DNA of 64,000 nucleotides from Bedellia somnulentella. Lineage: Eukaryota > Arthropoda > Insecta > Lepidoptera > Bedelliidae. Positions within the stretch are counted from its first letter, which is position 1. Each line of letters begins with the position of its first letter. Positions 31,861 through 42,106 of this stretch are shown piece by piece. The DNA is taken from positions 3,782,001-3,846,000 of the forward strand of contig OY755188.1 in NCBI GenBank assembly GCA_963576735.1, in the 5' to 3' direction. Position numbers and translations under genes: made by a program. The notes under the pieces were generated by a model, which worked only from the letters and a program-made list of their open reading frames with translations, made no database searches and was not told the origin of the DNA.

Positions 31861-34858
31861 GTAATAATCCCCACATGAGGAATTCATGTCAAAAAACATT
31901 AAATTATGTGATAGTTAGGCGTTTCCAACATTTGCATTCTATCTGAAAAGGTAGACCAGTGGCCGTCCGAATTAGTTAAAATTCGGAGGTAAGAAACGCA
32001 AACACTACTTGAACGTGTAAAAAAAGAAACAAAGGATAGAGAAATTTCGCGCTGGATGCTAACTGACACTGTAGCTCAGTTGGCAGAGCGACGGGGGCGT
32101 ATACCCGAAGGTCGCGGGTTCGAACCCCGCCAGTGTCGAAATTTTTCTTTCCTTTAATAACATCTTTTATTTATGAGTAATAATCCCCACATGAGGAATT
32201 CATGTCAAAAAACATTAAATTATGTGATAGTTAGGCGTTTCCAACATTTGCATTCTATCTGAAAAGGTAGACCAGTGGCCGTCCGAATTAGTTAAAATTC
32301 GGAGGTAAGAAACGCAAACACTACTTGAACGTGTAAAAAAAGAAACAAAGGATAGAGAAATTTCGCGCTGGATGCCAACTGACACTGTAGCTCAGTTGGC
32401 AGAGCGACGGGGGCGTATACCCGAAGGTCGCGGGTTCGAACCCCGCCAGTGTCGAAAATTTTCTTTCCTTTAATAACATCTTTTATTTATGAGTAATAAT
32501 CCCCACAAGAGGAATTCATGTCAAAAAACATTAAATTATGTGATAGTTAGGCGTTTCCAACATTTGCATTCTATCTGAAAAGGTAGACCAGTGGCCGTCC
32601 GAATTAGTTAAAATTCGGAGGTAGGAAACGCAAACACTACTTGAACGTGTAAAAAAAGAAACAAAGGATAGAGAAATTTCGCGCTGGATGCCAACTGACA
32701 CTGTAGCTCAGTTGGCAGAGCGACGGGGGCGTATACCCGAAGGTCGCGGGTTCGAACCCCGCCAGTGTCGAAATTTTTCTTTCCTTTAATAACATCTTTT
32801 ATTTATGAGTAATAATCCCCACATGAGGAATTCATGTCAAAAAACATTAAATTATGTGATAGTTAGGCGTTTCCAACATTTGCATTCTATCTGAAAAGGT
32901 AGACCAGTGGCCGTCCGAATTAGTTAAAATTCGGAGGTAGGAAACGCAAACACTACTTGAACGTGTAAAAAAAGAAACAAAGGATAGAGAAATTTCGCGC
33001 TGGATGCTAACTGACACTGTAGCTCAGTTGGCAGAGCGACGGGGGCGTATACCCGAAGGTCGCGGGTTCGAACCCCGCCAGTGTCGAAATTTTTCTTTCC
33101 TTTAATAACATCTTTTATTTATGAGTAATAATCCCCACATGAGGAATTCATGTCAAAAAACATTAAAATATGTGATAGTTAGGCGTTTCCAACATTTGCA
33201 TTCTATCTGAAAAGGTAGACCAGTGGCCGTCCGAATTAGTTAAAATTCGGAGGTAAGAAACGCAAACACTACTTGAACGTGTAAAAAAAGAAACAAAGGA
33301 TAGAGAAATTTCGCGCTGGATGCCAACTGACACTGTAGCTCAGTTGGCAGAGCGACGGGGGCGTATACCCGAAGGTCGCGGGTTCGAACCCCGCCAGTGT
33401 CGAAAATTTTCTTTCCTTTAATAACATCTTTTATTTATGAGTAATAATCCCCACAAGAGGAATTCATGTCAAAAAACATTAAATTATGTGATAGTTAGGC
33501 GTTTCCAACATTTGCATTCTATCTGAAAAGGTAGACCAGTGGCCGTCCGAATTAGTTAAAATTCGGAGGTAGGAAACGCAAACACTACTTGAACGTGTAA
33601 AAAAAGAAACAAAGGATAGAGAAATTTCGCGCTGGATGCCAACTGACACTGTAGCTCAGTTGGCAGAGCGACGGGGGCGTATACCCGAAGGTCGCGGGTT
33701 CGAACCCCGCCAGTGTCGAAATTTTTCTTTCCTTTAATAACATCTTTTATTTATGAGTAATAATCCCCACATGAGGAATTCATGTCAAAAAACATTAAAT
33801 TATGTGATAGTTAGGCGTTTCCAACATTTGCATTCTATCTGAAAAGGTAGACCAGTGGCCGTCCGAATTAGTTAAAATTCGGAGGTAGGAAACGCAAACA
33901 CTACTTGAACGTGTAAAAAAAGAAACAAAGGATAGAGAAATTTAGCGCTGGATGCTAACTGACACTGTAGCTCAGTTGGCAGAGCGACGGGGGCGTATAC
34001 CCGAAGGTCGCGGGTTCGAACCCCGCCAGTGTCGAAATTTTTCTTTCCTTTAATAACATCTTTTATTTATGAGTAATAATCCCCACATGAGGAATTCATG
34101 TCAAAAAACATTAAATTATGTGATAGTTAGGCGTTTCCAACATTTGCATTCTATCTGAAAAGGTAGACCAGTGGCCGTCCGAATTAGTTAAAATTCGGAG
34201 GTAAGAAACGCAAACACTACTTGAACGTGTAAAAAAAGAAACAAAGGATAGAGAAATTTCGCGCTGGATGCCAACTGACACTGTAGCTCAGTTGGCAGAG
34301 CGACGGGGGCGTATACCCGAAGGTCGCGGGTTCGAACCCCGCCAGTGTCGAAAATTTTCTTTCCTTTAATAACATCTTTTATTTATGAGTAATAATCCCC
34401 ACAAGAGGAATTCATGTCAAAAAACATTAAATTATGTGATAGTTAGGCGTTTCCAACATTTGCATTCTATCTGAAAAGGTAGACCAGTGGCTGTTCGAAT
34501 TAGTTAAAATTCGGAGGTAGGAAACGCAAACACTACTTGAACGTGTAAAAAAAGAAACAAAGGATAGAGAAATTTCGCGCTGGATGCCAACTGACACTGT
34601 AGCTCAGTTGGCAGAGCGACGGGGGCGTATACCCGAAGGTCGCGGGTTCGAACCCCGCCAGTGTCGAAATTTTTCTTTCCTTTAATAACATCTTTTATTT
34701 ATGAGTAATAATCCCCACATGAGGAATTCATGTCAAAAAACATTAAATTATGTGATAGTTAGGCGTTTCCAACATTTGCATTCTATCTGAAAAGGTAGAC
34801 CAGTGGCCGTCCGAATTAGTTAAAATTCGGAGGTAGGAAACGCAAACACTACTTGAAC
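31754..34858. repeat. tRNA-like tandem array, left part (316 bp unit, 3-unit higher-order repeat)
   Basis: Nine 316 bp units with plus-strand tRNA-like genes starting at 32065, 32381, 32697, 33013, 33329, 33645, 33961, 34277 and 34593, preceded by a palindromic half-unit (31751-31860). Diagnostic variants repeat every third unit. Type 1 has cgaaattttt, cacatgagg, ggtaagaaa. Type 2 has cgaaaatttt, cacaagagg, ggtaggaaa. Type 3 has cgaaattttt, cacatgagg, ggtaggaaa and is followed by gctaact. The order 1-2-3 occurs three times (948 bp period). Private changes (ttaaaatatg near 33165, tttagcgc near 33941, ggctgttcg near 34492) show the units are not a single collapsed copy. Confidence 0.93.
32065..32137 (+). 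ncRNA. tRNA-like gene (array type unit; 11 array copies plus 2 duplicated)
   Basis: A 73-nt cloverleaf-like sequence. Acceptor stem GACACTG/CAGTGTC is a perfect 7 bp. The D arm is GCTC-AGTTGGCA-GAGC and contains an A box (TAGCTCAGTTGGC). The T arm GCGGG-TTCGAAC-CCCGC is perfect and contains the B box (GGTTCGAACCC). The anticodon arm has the normal total of 17 nt but pairs as CGGG/CCCG with an 8-nt loop (GGCGTATA) instead of 5 bp plus 7 nt, so I would not call a decoding tRNA. A T-run 4 nt downstream (TTTTT, or TTTT in type 2 units) would end Pol III transcription. The same gene occurs at every array start listed in the array entries. Confidence 0.75.
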
Positions 34859-37800
34859 ATACATACATACATACATATACTCACGCCATTAATTCCCATT
34901 GGGGTAGGCAGAGACTATCGATCGCCACTTCGTACGATCCTGACAAACCTCTCTAGCTTCGTTTACATCCATCAATCTTTTCATACATGCTCTTTTATTC
35001 TTCATACTTCGGACGCCAGCCTTTTTGAGCACACTCTCAATTTGGTCCAAGTGTGTTCTCCGTGGTCGTCCTCTACTAACATTACCATCCACACTAGCTC
35101 TATAGATCCCTTTTACCAATTTTCTATCATCCATCCTCTCTATGTGCCCAAACCATCTCAACATTCCTTTTTCTATCTTTCTTACAATATCATCTTTCAC
35201 ACCACACTTTTCACGAATAACGCTATTTCTCACTCGGTCACACAATCTAACATTACAAATTTTTCTGAGGAACCTCATCTCTACTGCATTCACTCTGCTC
35301 TCATGCTTCTTCTGCCACACCCAACATTCGCTTCCATACATAAGCGTAGGAACAAGAACAGCATCATGCACAGCCATTCGGGCCTTTTCAGACACCGATT
35401 GACTGATCATTAGGCTATTCATTGCTCCATTTACCGCATTACCCTTTTTCACTCTTCTTTTAATGTCTTCATCACATTTTCCATCCCTTGTAAACAAACT
35501 TCCCAGATATACAAACTCCTTCACCTGTTCCACATCCTTACCATCAATCGCAATCACGCATTCTGTCACATCTTCCTGTCTCTCAAAAACCATCGTTTTG
35601 GTCTTATCCACATTCACCCTCATTCCCTTTCTTACAAAAGACTCACATGCAATATTCATCATCTCTTGCAACTCTTCTGCCGATGATGCAAGTAGCACTT
35701 GATCGTCAGCATACAAGAGGCATTTAATGATGAATCCACCCATCCTTAGTCCATAATCACTTTCACGCAACTCTGTCAAACAGTCATCCATGAACAATTT
35801 GAAGAGCCACGGAGAAGCTACACATCCCTGTCGGACACCCCTAGAGATTCCGAACCAGTCAGTGTTTTCCCCGTTTACTCTTACACATGCACTAGAATCC
35901 TCATAGAGTGATACCAATGCACATATAAGTTGACTCCCCAACCTGAACTTGGATAACACCTCCCATAAACACTTTCTTACCACCCTATCATACGCCTTCT
36001 CTAAATCAATGAAGGAGCAATACACCTTTTGGTTCTTAGCTAAGAACTTTTCAGTGATGCTCCTTAGAGAGAAGATTTGATCCATACATCCCATTCCTTT
36101 CCTAAATCCCGCTTGCACATCCCATATTTTCTCATCAGTTTCATTCATCACTCTTTCAATCAGTACCTTAGCATACAATTTACCAACAATGCTGAGTAAG
36201 CTGATGCCGCGGTAGTTTTTAGCCTCTTGGTGTGACCCCTTTCCTTTATATAGAGGCACAATCACCGCCTTGCACCAGTCTCGAGGAACTTTGCCACTCG
36301 ACCAGCATTTTTGGAAAAGGAAGTACAACCAAGAAGCCACCAACCCTTTACCAGCCCTCAGCATTTCGATAGTAATCCTATCATACCCTGCCGCCTTCCC
36401 TACTTTCATACTTTTCATTGCTTTCATTATTTCTTCCATACTAATCTCACTGTCACTGAAATCACCCATCTCCTCGTTCCAATCAACATTACTGTCGATT
36501 GGCGAAGAAATGGATGCATCCTCTTTTTCAAACAGTCCCTCAAAATAATTCTTCCATACCCGTTTCATGCTACTTTCATCCGTCGCCAATTCACCCTGTT
36601 CATCTCTTATTACACTCACTCTCGTGTTTTGGGAAACTCCCTTTTCCTTCCGGATATACTTCCAGAATAACTTTTGGTTATTCCGGAAATTATCAGAAAG
36701 TTTCCTCTCACACCACTCTTGCAAATCCCGCTTTTTCTTTTCTATTTTCTTCTTCACCTCATTCTTAACTCTCTTATATTCATCTTCACTTTTCTGCACT
36801 ACATCGTCAGTTACACTCGCATTCATCCGTTTACTAGCTTTAATCGCTAGTAAATCTAACCACGCTTTCTTCTTATCTCCAACCGCCTCTTTCACAACTT
36901 TATCCCACCAACTTGTTGGTGGTCTATTTGACCTTTTGCACACACCACAAACTTCCGTCGCACATTCAACCATCGTCGATTTGAGCACATCCCATACTTC
37001 TTCTATTTCCATTTCATCCTTCATCTCCACGCAACTTAGTCTATCATCCAATTTTCTCACATATTCATCTCTGATATTTTCATCTTCTTGCAGTTTTTCC
37101 ACTTTTATTCTCGCAAAATCCGTTGTTGACACTTTAGGCCTGTGACGCCAACGCGTACACAGACCCCTTAATCGTGATATAACGAGAAAGTGATCTGTGC
37201 CAACGTTCGTGCCCCTATAGACCCTGGTGTCAACAACCTTTGCTCTCAGCCTTTCATCAACTATCACAAAATCAATCATACTTCTCTCGCTTCCCCTCTG
37301 TCTTGTATACATATGGATATCTTTGTGTTTAAACAACGTGTTTGTAACACAAAGATTCCTCTCCAAACATACCTCAATCAATTTCTCACCATTCTCATTC
37401 ATTCTTTGATCACCAAACTTTCCTAAAACTCTTTCGCAACCGTTGCGTGACACACCAACCCAGCCATTAAAATCTCCTAACATTATAAGTCTCTCATTCT
37501 GATCACACCCATTCACAACATCGTCTAACAGATTCCAAAACTCCTCCCTCTCGGATAGGGATTTAGACATGTCCGGAGCATAAACGCAAATTATGCGCAT
37601 CCGGACTAGTCCCAATTTCACATTAATCCACAGGAGCCTTGGACTCACACATTCGTAATCTTTCATACACTGAGCCATCCTTTCAGATATCAGAAGTCCC
37701 ACTCCTTGGCTAGCTCGGTCATTGTCAGCGACTCCAGACCAGATTGCTGTGATGTTGCCAAGTTGTGAAACTTCCTTTCCCTTACGCTTCGTCTCATTTA

Positions 37801-38262
37801 AACATAGAAAATCCAGTTTTCTTTCATTCATAATCATACATACTTCATCTAATTTTTCAAACATTCCTCCACATACATTCATCGTACTGAAGCGGGTCTC
37901 TTTAGCCCACTTTTCGCCCCGTGAGAAACCATGGCGTGATGAGTGGCGAGCTACATCGCCGCCTCCGTGTTTATTAAAATTGGAACACATATTGGACCCA
38001 CGAGAAGCAAGGGAAGTAAACTGTCCACCTAGCCAGAGCCCCGCTTGACTAGGTAAGGTTATTTAGTACCCGGAGTGCACCAAGCTCCGGGACGGCGGCA
38101 CGCTAGCGACCAGGCTCACCCCTGGCCACGCATCCCTCGGCGCGGCAGACCTTGGATTGGTGTAAGGGCGAAGATGGAAAAGCCCTAGTCCCTTAGTCGA
38201 CTTCTACGACACCCGCGGGAAGAGATGGGGTAGTGCTATTCTAAGCCGACACTACACAGCTA
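34859..38262 (-). mobile_element. Full-length RTE-clade non-LTR retrotransposon (LINE)
   Basis: A complete 3404 bp element read on the minus strand: about 270 bp of 5' leader, one long ORF (34889-37990), almost no 3' UTR (the stop is about 30 bp from the end) and a (catacata)n tail at 34859-34875. An 11 bp target duplication, actacttgaac, flanks it (34848-34858 and 38263-38273), as expected of target-primed reverse transcription. It sits inside the tRNA-like tandem array, whose sequence resumes exactly after the duplication. The leader (37991-38262) is GC-rich, with small hairpins such as cccggag/ctccggg near 38077-38099. Its first ~80 nt match the 5' end of the SRE family. This is the only RTE here that looks capable of movement. 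Confidence 0.93.
34889..37990 (-). CDS. RTE endonuclease-reverse transcriptase, intact 1033 aa
   Basis: The N-terminal half is an apurinic-like endonuclease that nicks target DNA: NETK with the acidic residue near E66, VYAPD near 137-140, GDFNGW with D173/N175, SMIDFV with D240 and GTDHF with H267. The reverse transcriptase domain follows, with YRGISLL, FIDLEKAYDRV (catalytic Asp near 661), GVRQGCVASPW and YADD near 760. The C-terminal region has the usual tail of this clade (MYGSECW, RWFGHIERMDD, GRPRRTHLDQ) and ends in SAYPNGN plus stop. No gag-like ORF1 is visible, which is normal for RTE. The length is within the usual range for the clade and all catalytic residues are present. It starts at the first in-frame Met; a start slightly downstream is possible. 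Such ORFs are often mislabelled 'craniofacial development protein 2-like'. Confidence 0.93.
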   Translation of the reverse strand: MCSNFNKHGGGDVARHSSRHGFSRGEKWAKETRFSTMNVCGGMFEKLDEVCMIMNERKLDFLCLNETKRKGKEVSQLGNITAIWSGVADNDRASQGVGLLISERMAQCMKDYECVSPRLLWINVKLGLVRMRIICVYAPDMSKSLSEREEFWNLLDDVVNGCDQNERLIMLGDFNGWVGVSRNGCERVLGKFGDQRMNENGEKLIEVCLERNLCVTNTLFKHKDIHMYTRQRGSERSMIDFVIVDERLRAKVVDTRVYRGTNVGTDHFLVISRLRGLCTRWRHRPKVSTTDFARIKVEKLQEDENIRDEYVRKLDDRLSCVEMKDEMEIEEVWDVLKSTMVECATEVCGVCKRSNRPPTSWWDKVVKEAVGDKKKAWLDLLAIKASKRMNASVTDDVVQKSEDEYKRVKNEVKKKIEKKKRDLQEWCERKLSDNFRNNQKLFWKYIRKEKGVSQNTRVSVIRDEQGELATDESSMKRVWKNYFEGLFEKEDASISSPIDSNVDWNEEMGDFSDSEISMEEIMKAMKSMKVGKAAGYDRITIEMLRAGKGLVASWLYFLFQKCWSSGKVPRDWCKAVIVPLYKGKGSHQEAKNYRGISLLSIVGKLYAKVLIERVMNETDEKIWDVQAGFRKGMGCMDQIFSLRSITEKFLAKNQKVYCSFIDLEKAYDRVVRKCLWEVLSKFRLGSQLICALVSLYEDSSACVRVNGENTDWFGISRGVRQGCVASPWLFKLFMDDCLTELRESDYGLRMGGFIIKCLLYADDQVLLASSAEELQEMMNIACESFVRKGMRVNVDKTKTMVFERQEDVTECVIAIDGKDVEQVKEFVYLGSLFTRDGKCDEDIKRRVKKGNAVNGAMNSLMISQSVSEKARMAVHDAVLVPTLMYGSECWVWQKKHESRVNAVEMRFLRKICNVRLCDRVRNSVIREKCGVKDDIVRKIEKGMLRWFGHIERMDDRKLVKGIYRASVDGNVSRGRPRRTHLDQIESVLKKAGVRSMKNKRACMKRLMDVNEAREVCQDRTKWRSIVSAYPNGN

Positions 38263-38796
38263 ACTACTTGAACGTGTAAAAAAAGAAACAAAGGATAGAG
38301 AAATTTCGCGCTGGATGCCAACTGACACTGTAGCTCAGTTGGCAGAGCGACGGGGGCGTATACCCGAAGGTCGCGGGTTCGAACCCCGCCAGTGTCGAAA
38401 TTTTTCTTTCCTTTAATAACATCTTTTATTTATGAGTAATAATCCCCACATGAGGAATTCATGTCAAAAAACATTAAATTATGTGATAGTTAGGCGTTTC
38501 CAACATTTGCATTCTATCTGAAAAGGTAGACCAGTGGCCGTCCGAATTAGTTAAAATTCGGAGGTAGGAAACGCAAACACTACTTGAACGTGTAAAAAAA
38601 GAAACAAAGGATAGAGAAATTTCGCGCTGGATGCCAACTGACACTGTAGCTCAGTTGGCAGAGCGACGGGGGCGTATACCCGAAGGTCGCGGGTTCGAAC
38701 CCCGCCATTGTCGAAATTTTTCTTTCCTTTAATAACATCTTTTATTTATGAGTAATAATCCCCACATGAGGAATTCATGTCAAAAAACATTAAATT
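38263..38796. repeat. tRNA-like tandem array, right part
   Basis: Continuation of the array beyond the RTE insertion, with tRNA-like genes at 38324 and 38640. The second has one change in the acceptor stem (ccattgtc for ccagtgtc). The array ends mid-unit at attaaatt (38796), where a 13 bp copy of the sequence before the array (aggtctttggtca, 38797-38809) begins. Confidence 0.92.
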
Positions 38797-39008
38797 AGGT
38801 CTTTGGTCACTTAAAAGCCCTTATACCCTTAGCCACAACCACGGGAAAAAATGGGGTAGTGCTATTCTAAGCTGACTCTACACAGCAAACTTAATATTTC
38901 TCGTCTTACTAAATTCACCATAGCCAGAAAAGTCATGTCAAACTCAATCAGCCGTTTCCAACACAAAATCTGACGGTATTAAATTTGTATATATCGTTTG
39001 AAGAACAT

Positions 39009-39155
39009 CGGTTGGAGATCCATCAACCACAAATTTAGTAGCACCATCTTTTCCCCACTCAACTTCCAACAGTGGCTGTGGAATTTCTCTTTGCTCAGTT
39101 CTGGCTACCCCGTTTAGGGATTTGTAGCCCTGAGTATATGTATGAATGTATGTTT
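39009..39155 (+). mobile_element. SRE 3' half (duplicate at 45414-45560)
   Basis: ggttggagatccatcaacca to tagccctgagtatatgtatg. Followed at 39236 by a fragment of the TTATG-tailed family. Confidence 0.8.
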
Positions 39156-39235
39156 AGTATTTTAGAATACTATCACGTACTCGTAAAAGATCTATAAACC
39201 GACTTTGAAGTCAACATATTTTTTATAGTATTAGT

Positions 39236-39302
39236 ACCGCTGCCAACCCCTTCGGGGATATTCGGCGTAAACGTTTATGTTTATGTTTTGTTATGTTATA
39301 TT
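39236..39302 (+). mobile_element. TTATG-tailed family, 3' end (duplicate at 45641-45707)
   Basis: accgctgccaaccccttcgg, gatattcggcgtaaacg and a tttatgttatgttat tail. Confidence 0.7.
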
Positions 39303-39666
39303 TTTTATATATAATACCTTATCCAAAGAATTATATTCACATTTTATCAAGACCGTAATACGTTAACAAGCATAACTTTCACGTATATGGTTCCCTGGTG
39401 AATTACCAGAAGTTTGTGGTCATCCTGAACTCAGGGTTAATGGTGTACCTAATTTATTTATTTTTATGTCACCTTTGCTTCTTAGTGAATTGTATGCCTA
39501 ATCCTATTTCTGAAATATTGGGATAAGAGTATACATATTTATATATAATTGTAAAGGTTCATTTTCATTAAATTGATTATAATTTTGCCTTTCAATAACC
39601 AACTAAGACCCCGAGATTTTTTTAAACTTTTAACTCAAAAATACAAATAAAGGAAAGAAAAATTTC

Positions 39667-39734
39667 GACACAGGCGGGATTCGAACCCGCGACCTCGGGT
39701 ATATGCCCCCGTCGCTCTTGCCAATTGAGCTACA
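39667..39734 (-). ncRNA. Broken tRNA-like copy
   Basis: Second-subfamily sequence (5' GACACGG type) whose 5' acceptor strand and ~20 bp upstream are deleted: gagctac runs into aaattcttct. The surrounding 39650-39960 carries the rest of the unit in minus orientation. An exact duplicate lies at 46072-46139. Confidence 0.7.
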
Positions 39735-39874
39735 AATTCTTCTATCCTTTATTTCTTTTACACGTTTTAGTAGTGTTTGCGTTTCCTACCTCCGATTTTT
39801 TTACTAATTTGGAAGGCCACTTGTCTATCTTTTCAGATAGAATGCAAATGTTGAAAACGCCTAACTATCACATA

Positions 39875-39984
39875 ATTTAAATCTTTTTGTTCATGAAAAT
39901 CTCATGTGGGGATTATTACTAATAATGATTTAATACTTTTTGGTTATCCCTACATGAGGTTTTCATGAACAAAAAGATTTAAAT
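39875..39984. repeat. Imperfect palindrome at the end of a tRNA-like unit
   Basis: Arms atttaaatctttttgttcat... and its inverse ending at 39984, with a centre of about 25 bp containing ttactaataatgattta. Each arm carries the catgagg/cctcatg motif of the unit spacer. Duplicated at 46280-46389. It resembles the head of the array in being an inverted copy of unit sequence. Confidence 0.75.
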
Positions 39985-40295
39985 CAAAAGTACAACTTAG
40001 CCATGTGGGTTTGCTCACGATATTTTTCCACACCCATGCTTAACACACTGAGCTTTCACGCTCGCTAAATTTTCCAGTGCAAATAATAGCACTTATAAAA
40101 ACGAAACATAGTTACCCACACCTTAAAGAATAATAGAACGGTACATATTATTATTTTATTTACTCTTATTTAGATGATAAACCGATAGTCCAGGTTTGAA
40201 CTGCTAGCTGTAACATACATTCTTACGTGAGATGAGTTCTGATTTGAAAATTTCAAATTGATACACTTGCTATAAAACAGTACAGTGGCTTTGAA

Positions 40296-40493
40296 GAATC
40301 AGCTTAGAATAGCACTACCCAACAACCTGCCTGTGGGTGATTGTAAGAGGCGGCTAAGGGTTTTGGGGCTTTTTAAGTGATATTTGGGCGACACGATAAC
40401 TTTTATTTTACTTCTATCTTTTCAAATTCCGAAAGTGGCTGTAGAAATATTGTTCTGATCCGTTTAGGGATTTATAGCCGTGATTGGTAAGTT
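40296..40493 (+). mobile_element. SRE copy, diverged (duplicate at 46701-46898)
   Basis: atcagcttagaatagcacta, taagaggcggctaagggttt and ggatttatagccgtgattgg. No tail. Confidence 0.75.
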
Positions 40494-40499
40494 GGTACA

Positions 40500-42100
40500 C
40501 TGATCAGTAGATAAAATCAACTACTATAAAAGAAACGAGGCATAGGTGATTTTACTAACTATACTTGTCTTTTTCTACGGATTAAAGCCGTGAGTCTAGT
40601 TTTTGATTATCAGGAAAATATTTCAAGTGTTAGTTGATTTTAGATACTAAGTAACTTGATCTGTATCATATAGCCTTGTATTTTTATTAATTTATTATTA
40701 AGATATAACGGTTTCTTTGTCGTGGTGATTCCTATAGGCGCTGCTATATACCAAAGCATTATTTAATAATTGATGACCACACCAGAAAAAAACTAAAATA
40801 GTTTTTTACGTACTTTCAATCCGTTTAAAAAGGAAGCAATTTCTACACAAGTTACAGCCGAACTAAATCGAATCAAATTCAGCTCAATTTATATCTCTTC
40901 AACTTGTTACAAACAACTTTTTACAGCAAAAAAGAGCTCCTTTAAATTAATGTTTCTAGTTGCCGATCGCTGCAATAACAATTAAAACTAGTTAAACTAA
41001 CCAGAAGTTAAAGCGTAGTTAGTTAAACTTTGTCGTCGAAAATGCAACATGAAAAAAGCTTAATTGAACTACCCACAATTAAAAATATTTTATGCTGCTA
41101 TGAATTTTCATTGAAAATTTTAAAAATTTAAATTATGTTGATCGTTATTAAATTATACAGCATTTTTAAGCATAACAGAATTGAGGTAAAATTTTACGGT
41201 CTTCGTGCAGTAGTGAAATAAATTTTATATAATTTTAAACTGCATTGAGAGCAAATATTTATGTTTATTTACACACGGTATAACCTTAACAGACCTGTTT
41301 ATTTTTCAAACGACAATTCCAGCCTTACGATTATTACTAAGGATATGCTGTGACCTACAAGTCTCCCGGGTATCACTATGTGATTAAATCCGTCTCAAGG
41401 ATATCTGAAGAAAAACAAGGGTAACAGAAAATATTCAAAAAGCTGAAAAACTGAAGTATATTTGTGCGTATAAAACTTTGTCGATGTTTGCTCAAACAAG
41501 ATAATAAAATAACTACAATCGTGAATATTATATTTGCTTGCAATATTAAATTATAATCATATTATATTTTATAATCATAGATATTTTTTTAACTACAATG
41601 AAAGGGTTTTTCTTTGAAATGAAGCAAGTTTGGCCCATTTTTAAACAGACTTTATTTTACGATTTTTTCGCCACCGAATTTCAAAAACAAAACGGGTTAT
41701 TTTAATTCTGCAGCTCTTGCAATCCCTTCTTTGTATTTTAGTTGTAAGTATATATTATTTGTAAGTATGTATACCCACTAGTATACATTTATTGTAAGTT
41801 GCCTAAACATGTTCTGAAAATGAAATATTAATTAGACATTACAAATTATATGGAAAGAGATCATGTGATGTATCATCTGCCTACCCATCTGGAACTTAAA
41901 TGATACGTTAGGATAGATACTTCATGTACCAATCACGTACTCACTTTCATGTGAAGGTATCTAGATTAGAAAATAATGAGATAAGTTTTGTACGAGCTTG
42001 GACGGCTTGTGATCTCTCCTAATCTTTCCAAGTCAACATTCGAGATGTACTAAAATTTGGATAAGCTTTTTATTTATTATTTTCTGAGTTGTTTGCAGAG
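40500..42100. other. AT-rich interval (duplicated at 46905-48505)
   Basis: No gene or repeat recognised apart from being part of the 6405 bp duplication. Confidence 0.5.
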
Positions 42101-42106
42101 AGTATT

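Larger units (their letters stand above)
31577..38890 (-). mobile_element. SRE copy split by the tRNA-like array and RTE
   Basis: The SRE parts are 31577-31753 and 38797-38890, minus strand. Everything between is inserted. An inverted 33 bp copy of this same element's 5' head (31651-31683, exact inverse of 38853-38885) lies within the left part. The insert is flanked by aggtctttggtca at 31741-31753 and 38797-38809. Confidence 0.85.

Noticed and set aside
32065..34665. A working tRNA gene cluster
   Set aside because: The anticodon arm pairs as 4 bp with an 8-nt loop and lacks T33 in the normal register. I keep 'tRNA-like' instead.
34853..38048. Many plus-strand frames of 60-192 codons opposite the RTE (and their copies at 42.6-44.5 kb)
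   Set aside because: They are antisense shadows of the RTE coding strand with low-complexity S/F/H/L content.
38000..38262. HDV-type self-cleaving ribozyme at the RTE 5' end, as found in some RTE/R2 elements
   Set aside because: The 5' hairpin leaves only 14 nt between its strands, too few for P2 and P3. The GC-rich hairpin near 38077-38099 is followed by a ctaa motif, but no partner for P2 is found upstream.
31754..38796. Regularly spaced repeats suggesting a CRISPR array
   Set aside because: The 'spacers' are themselves identical from unit to unit, the period is 316 bp and the genome is eukaryotic.
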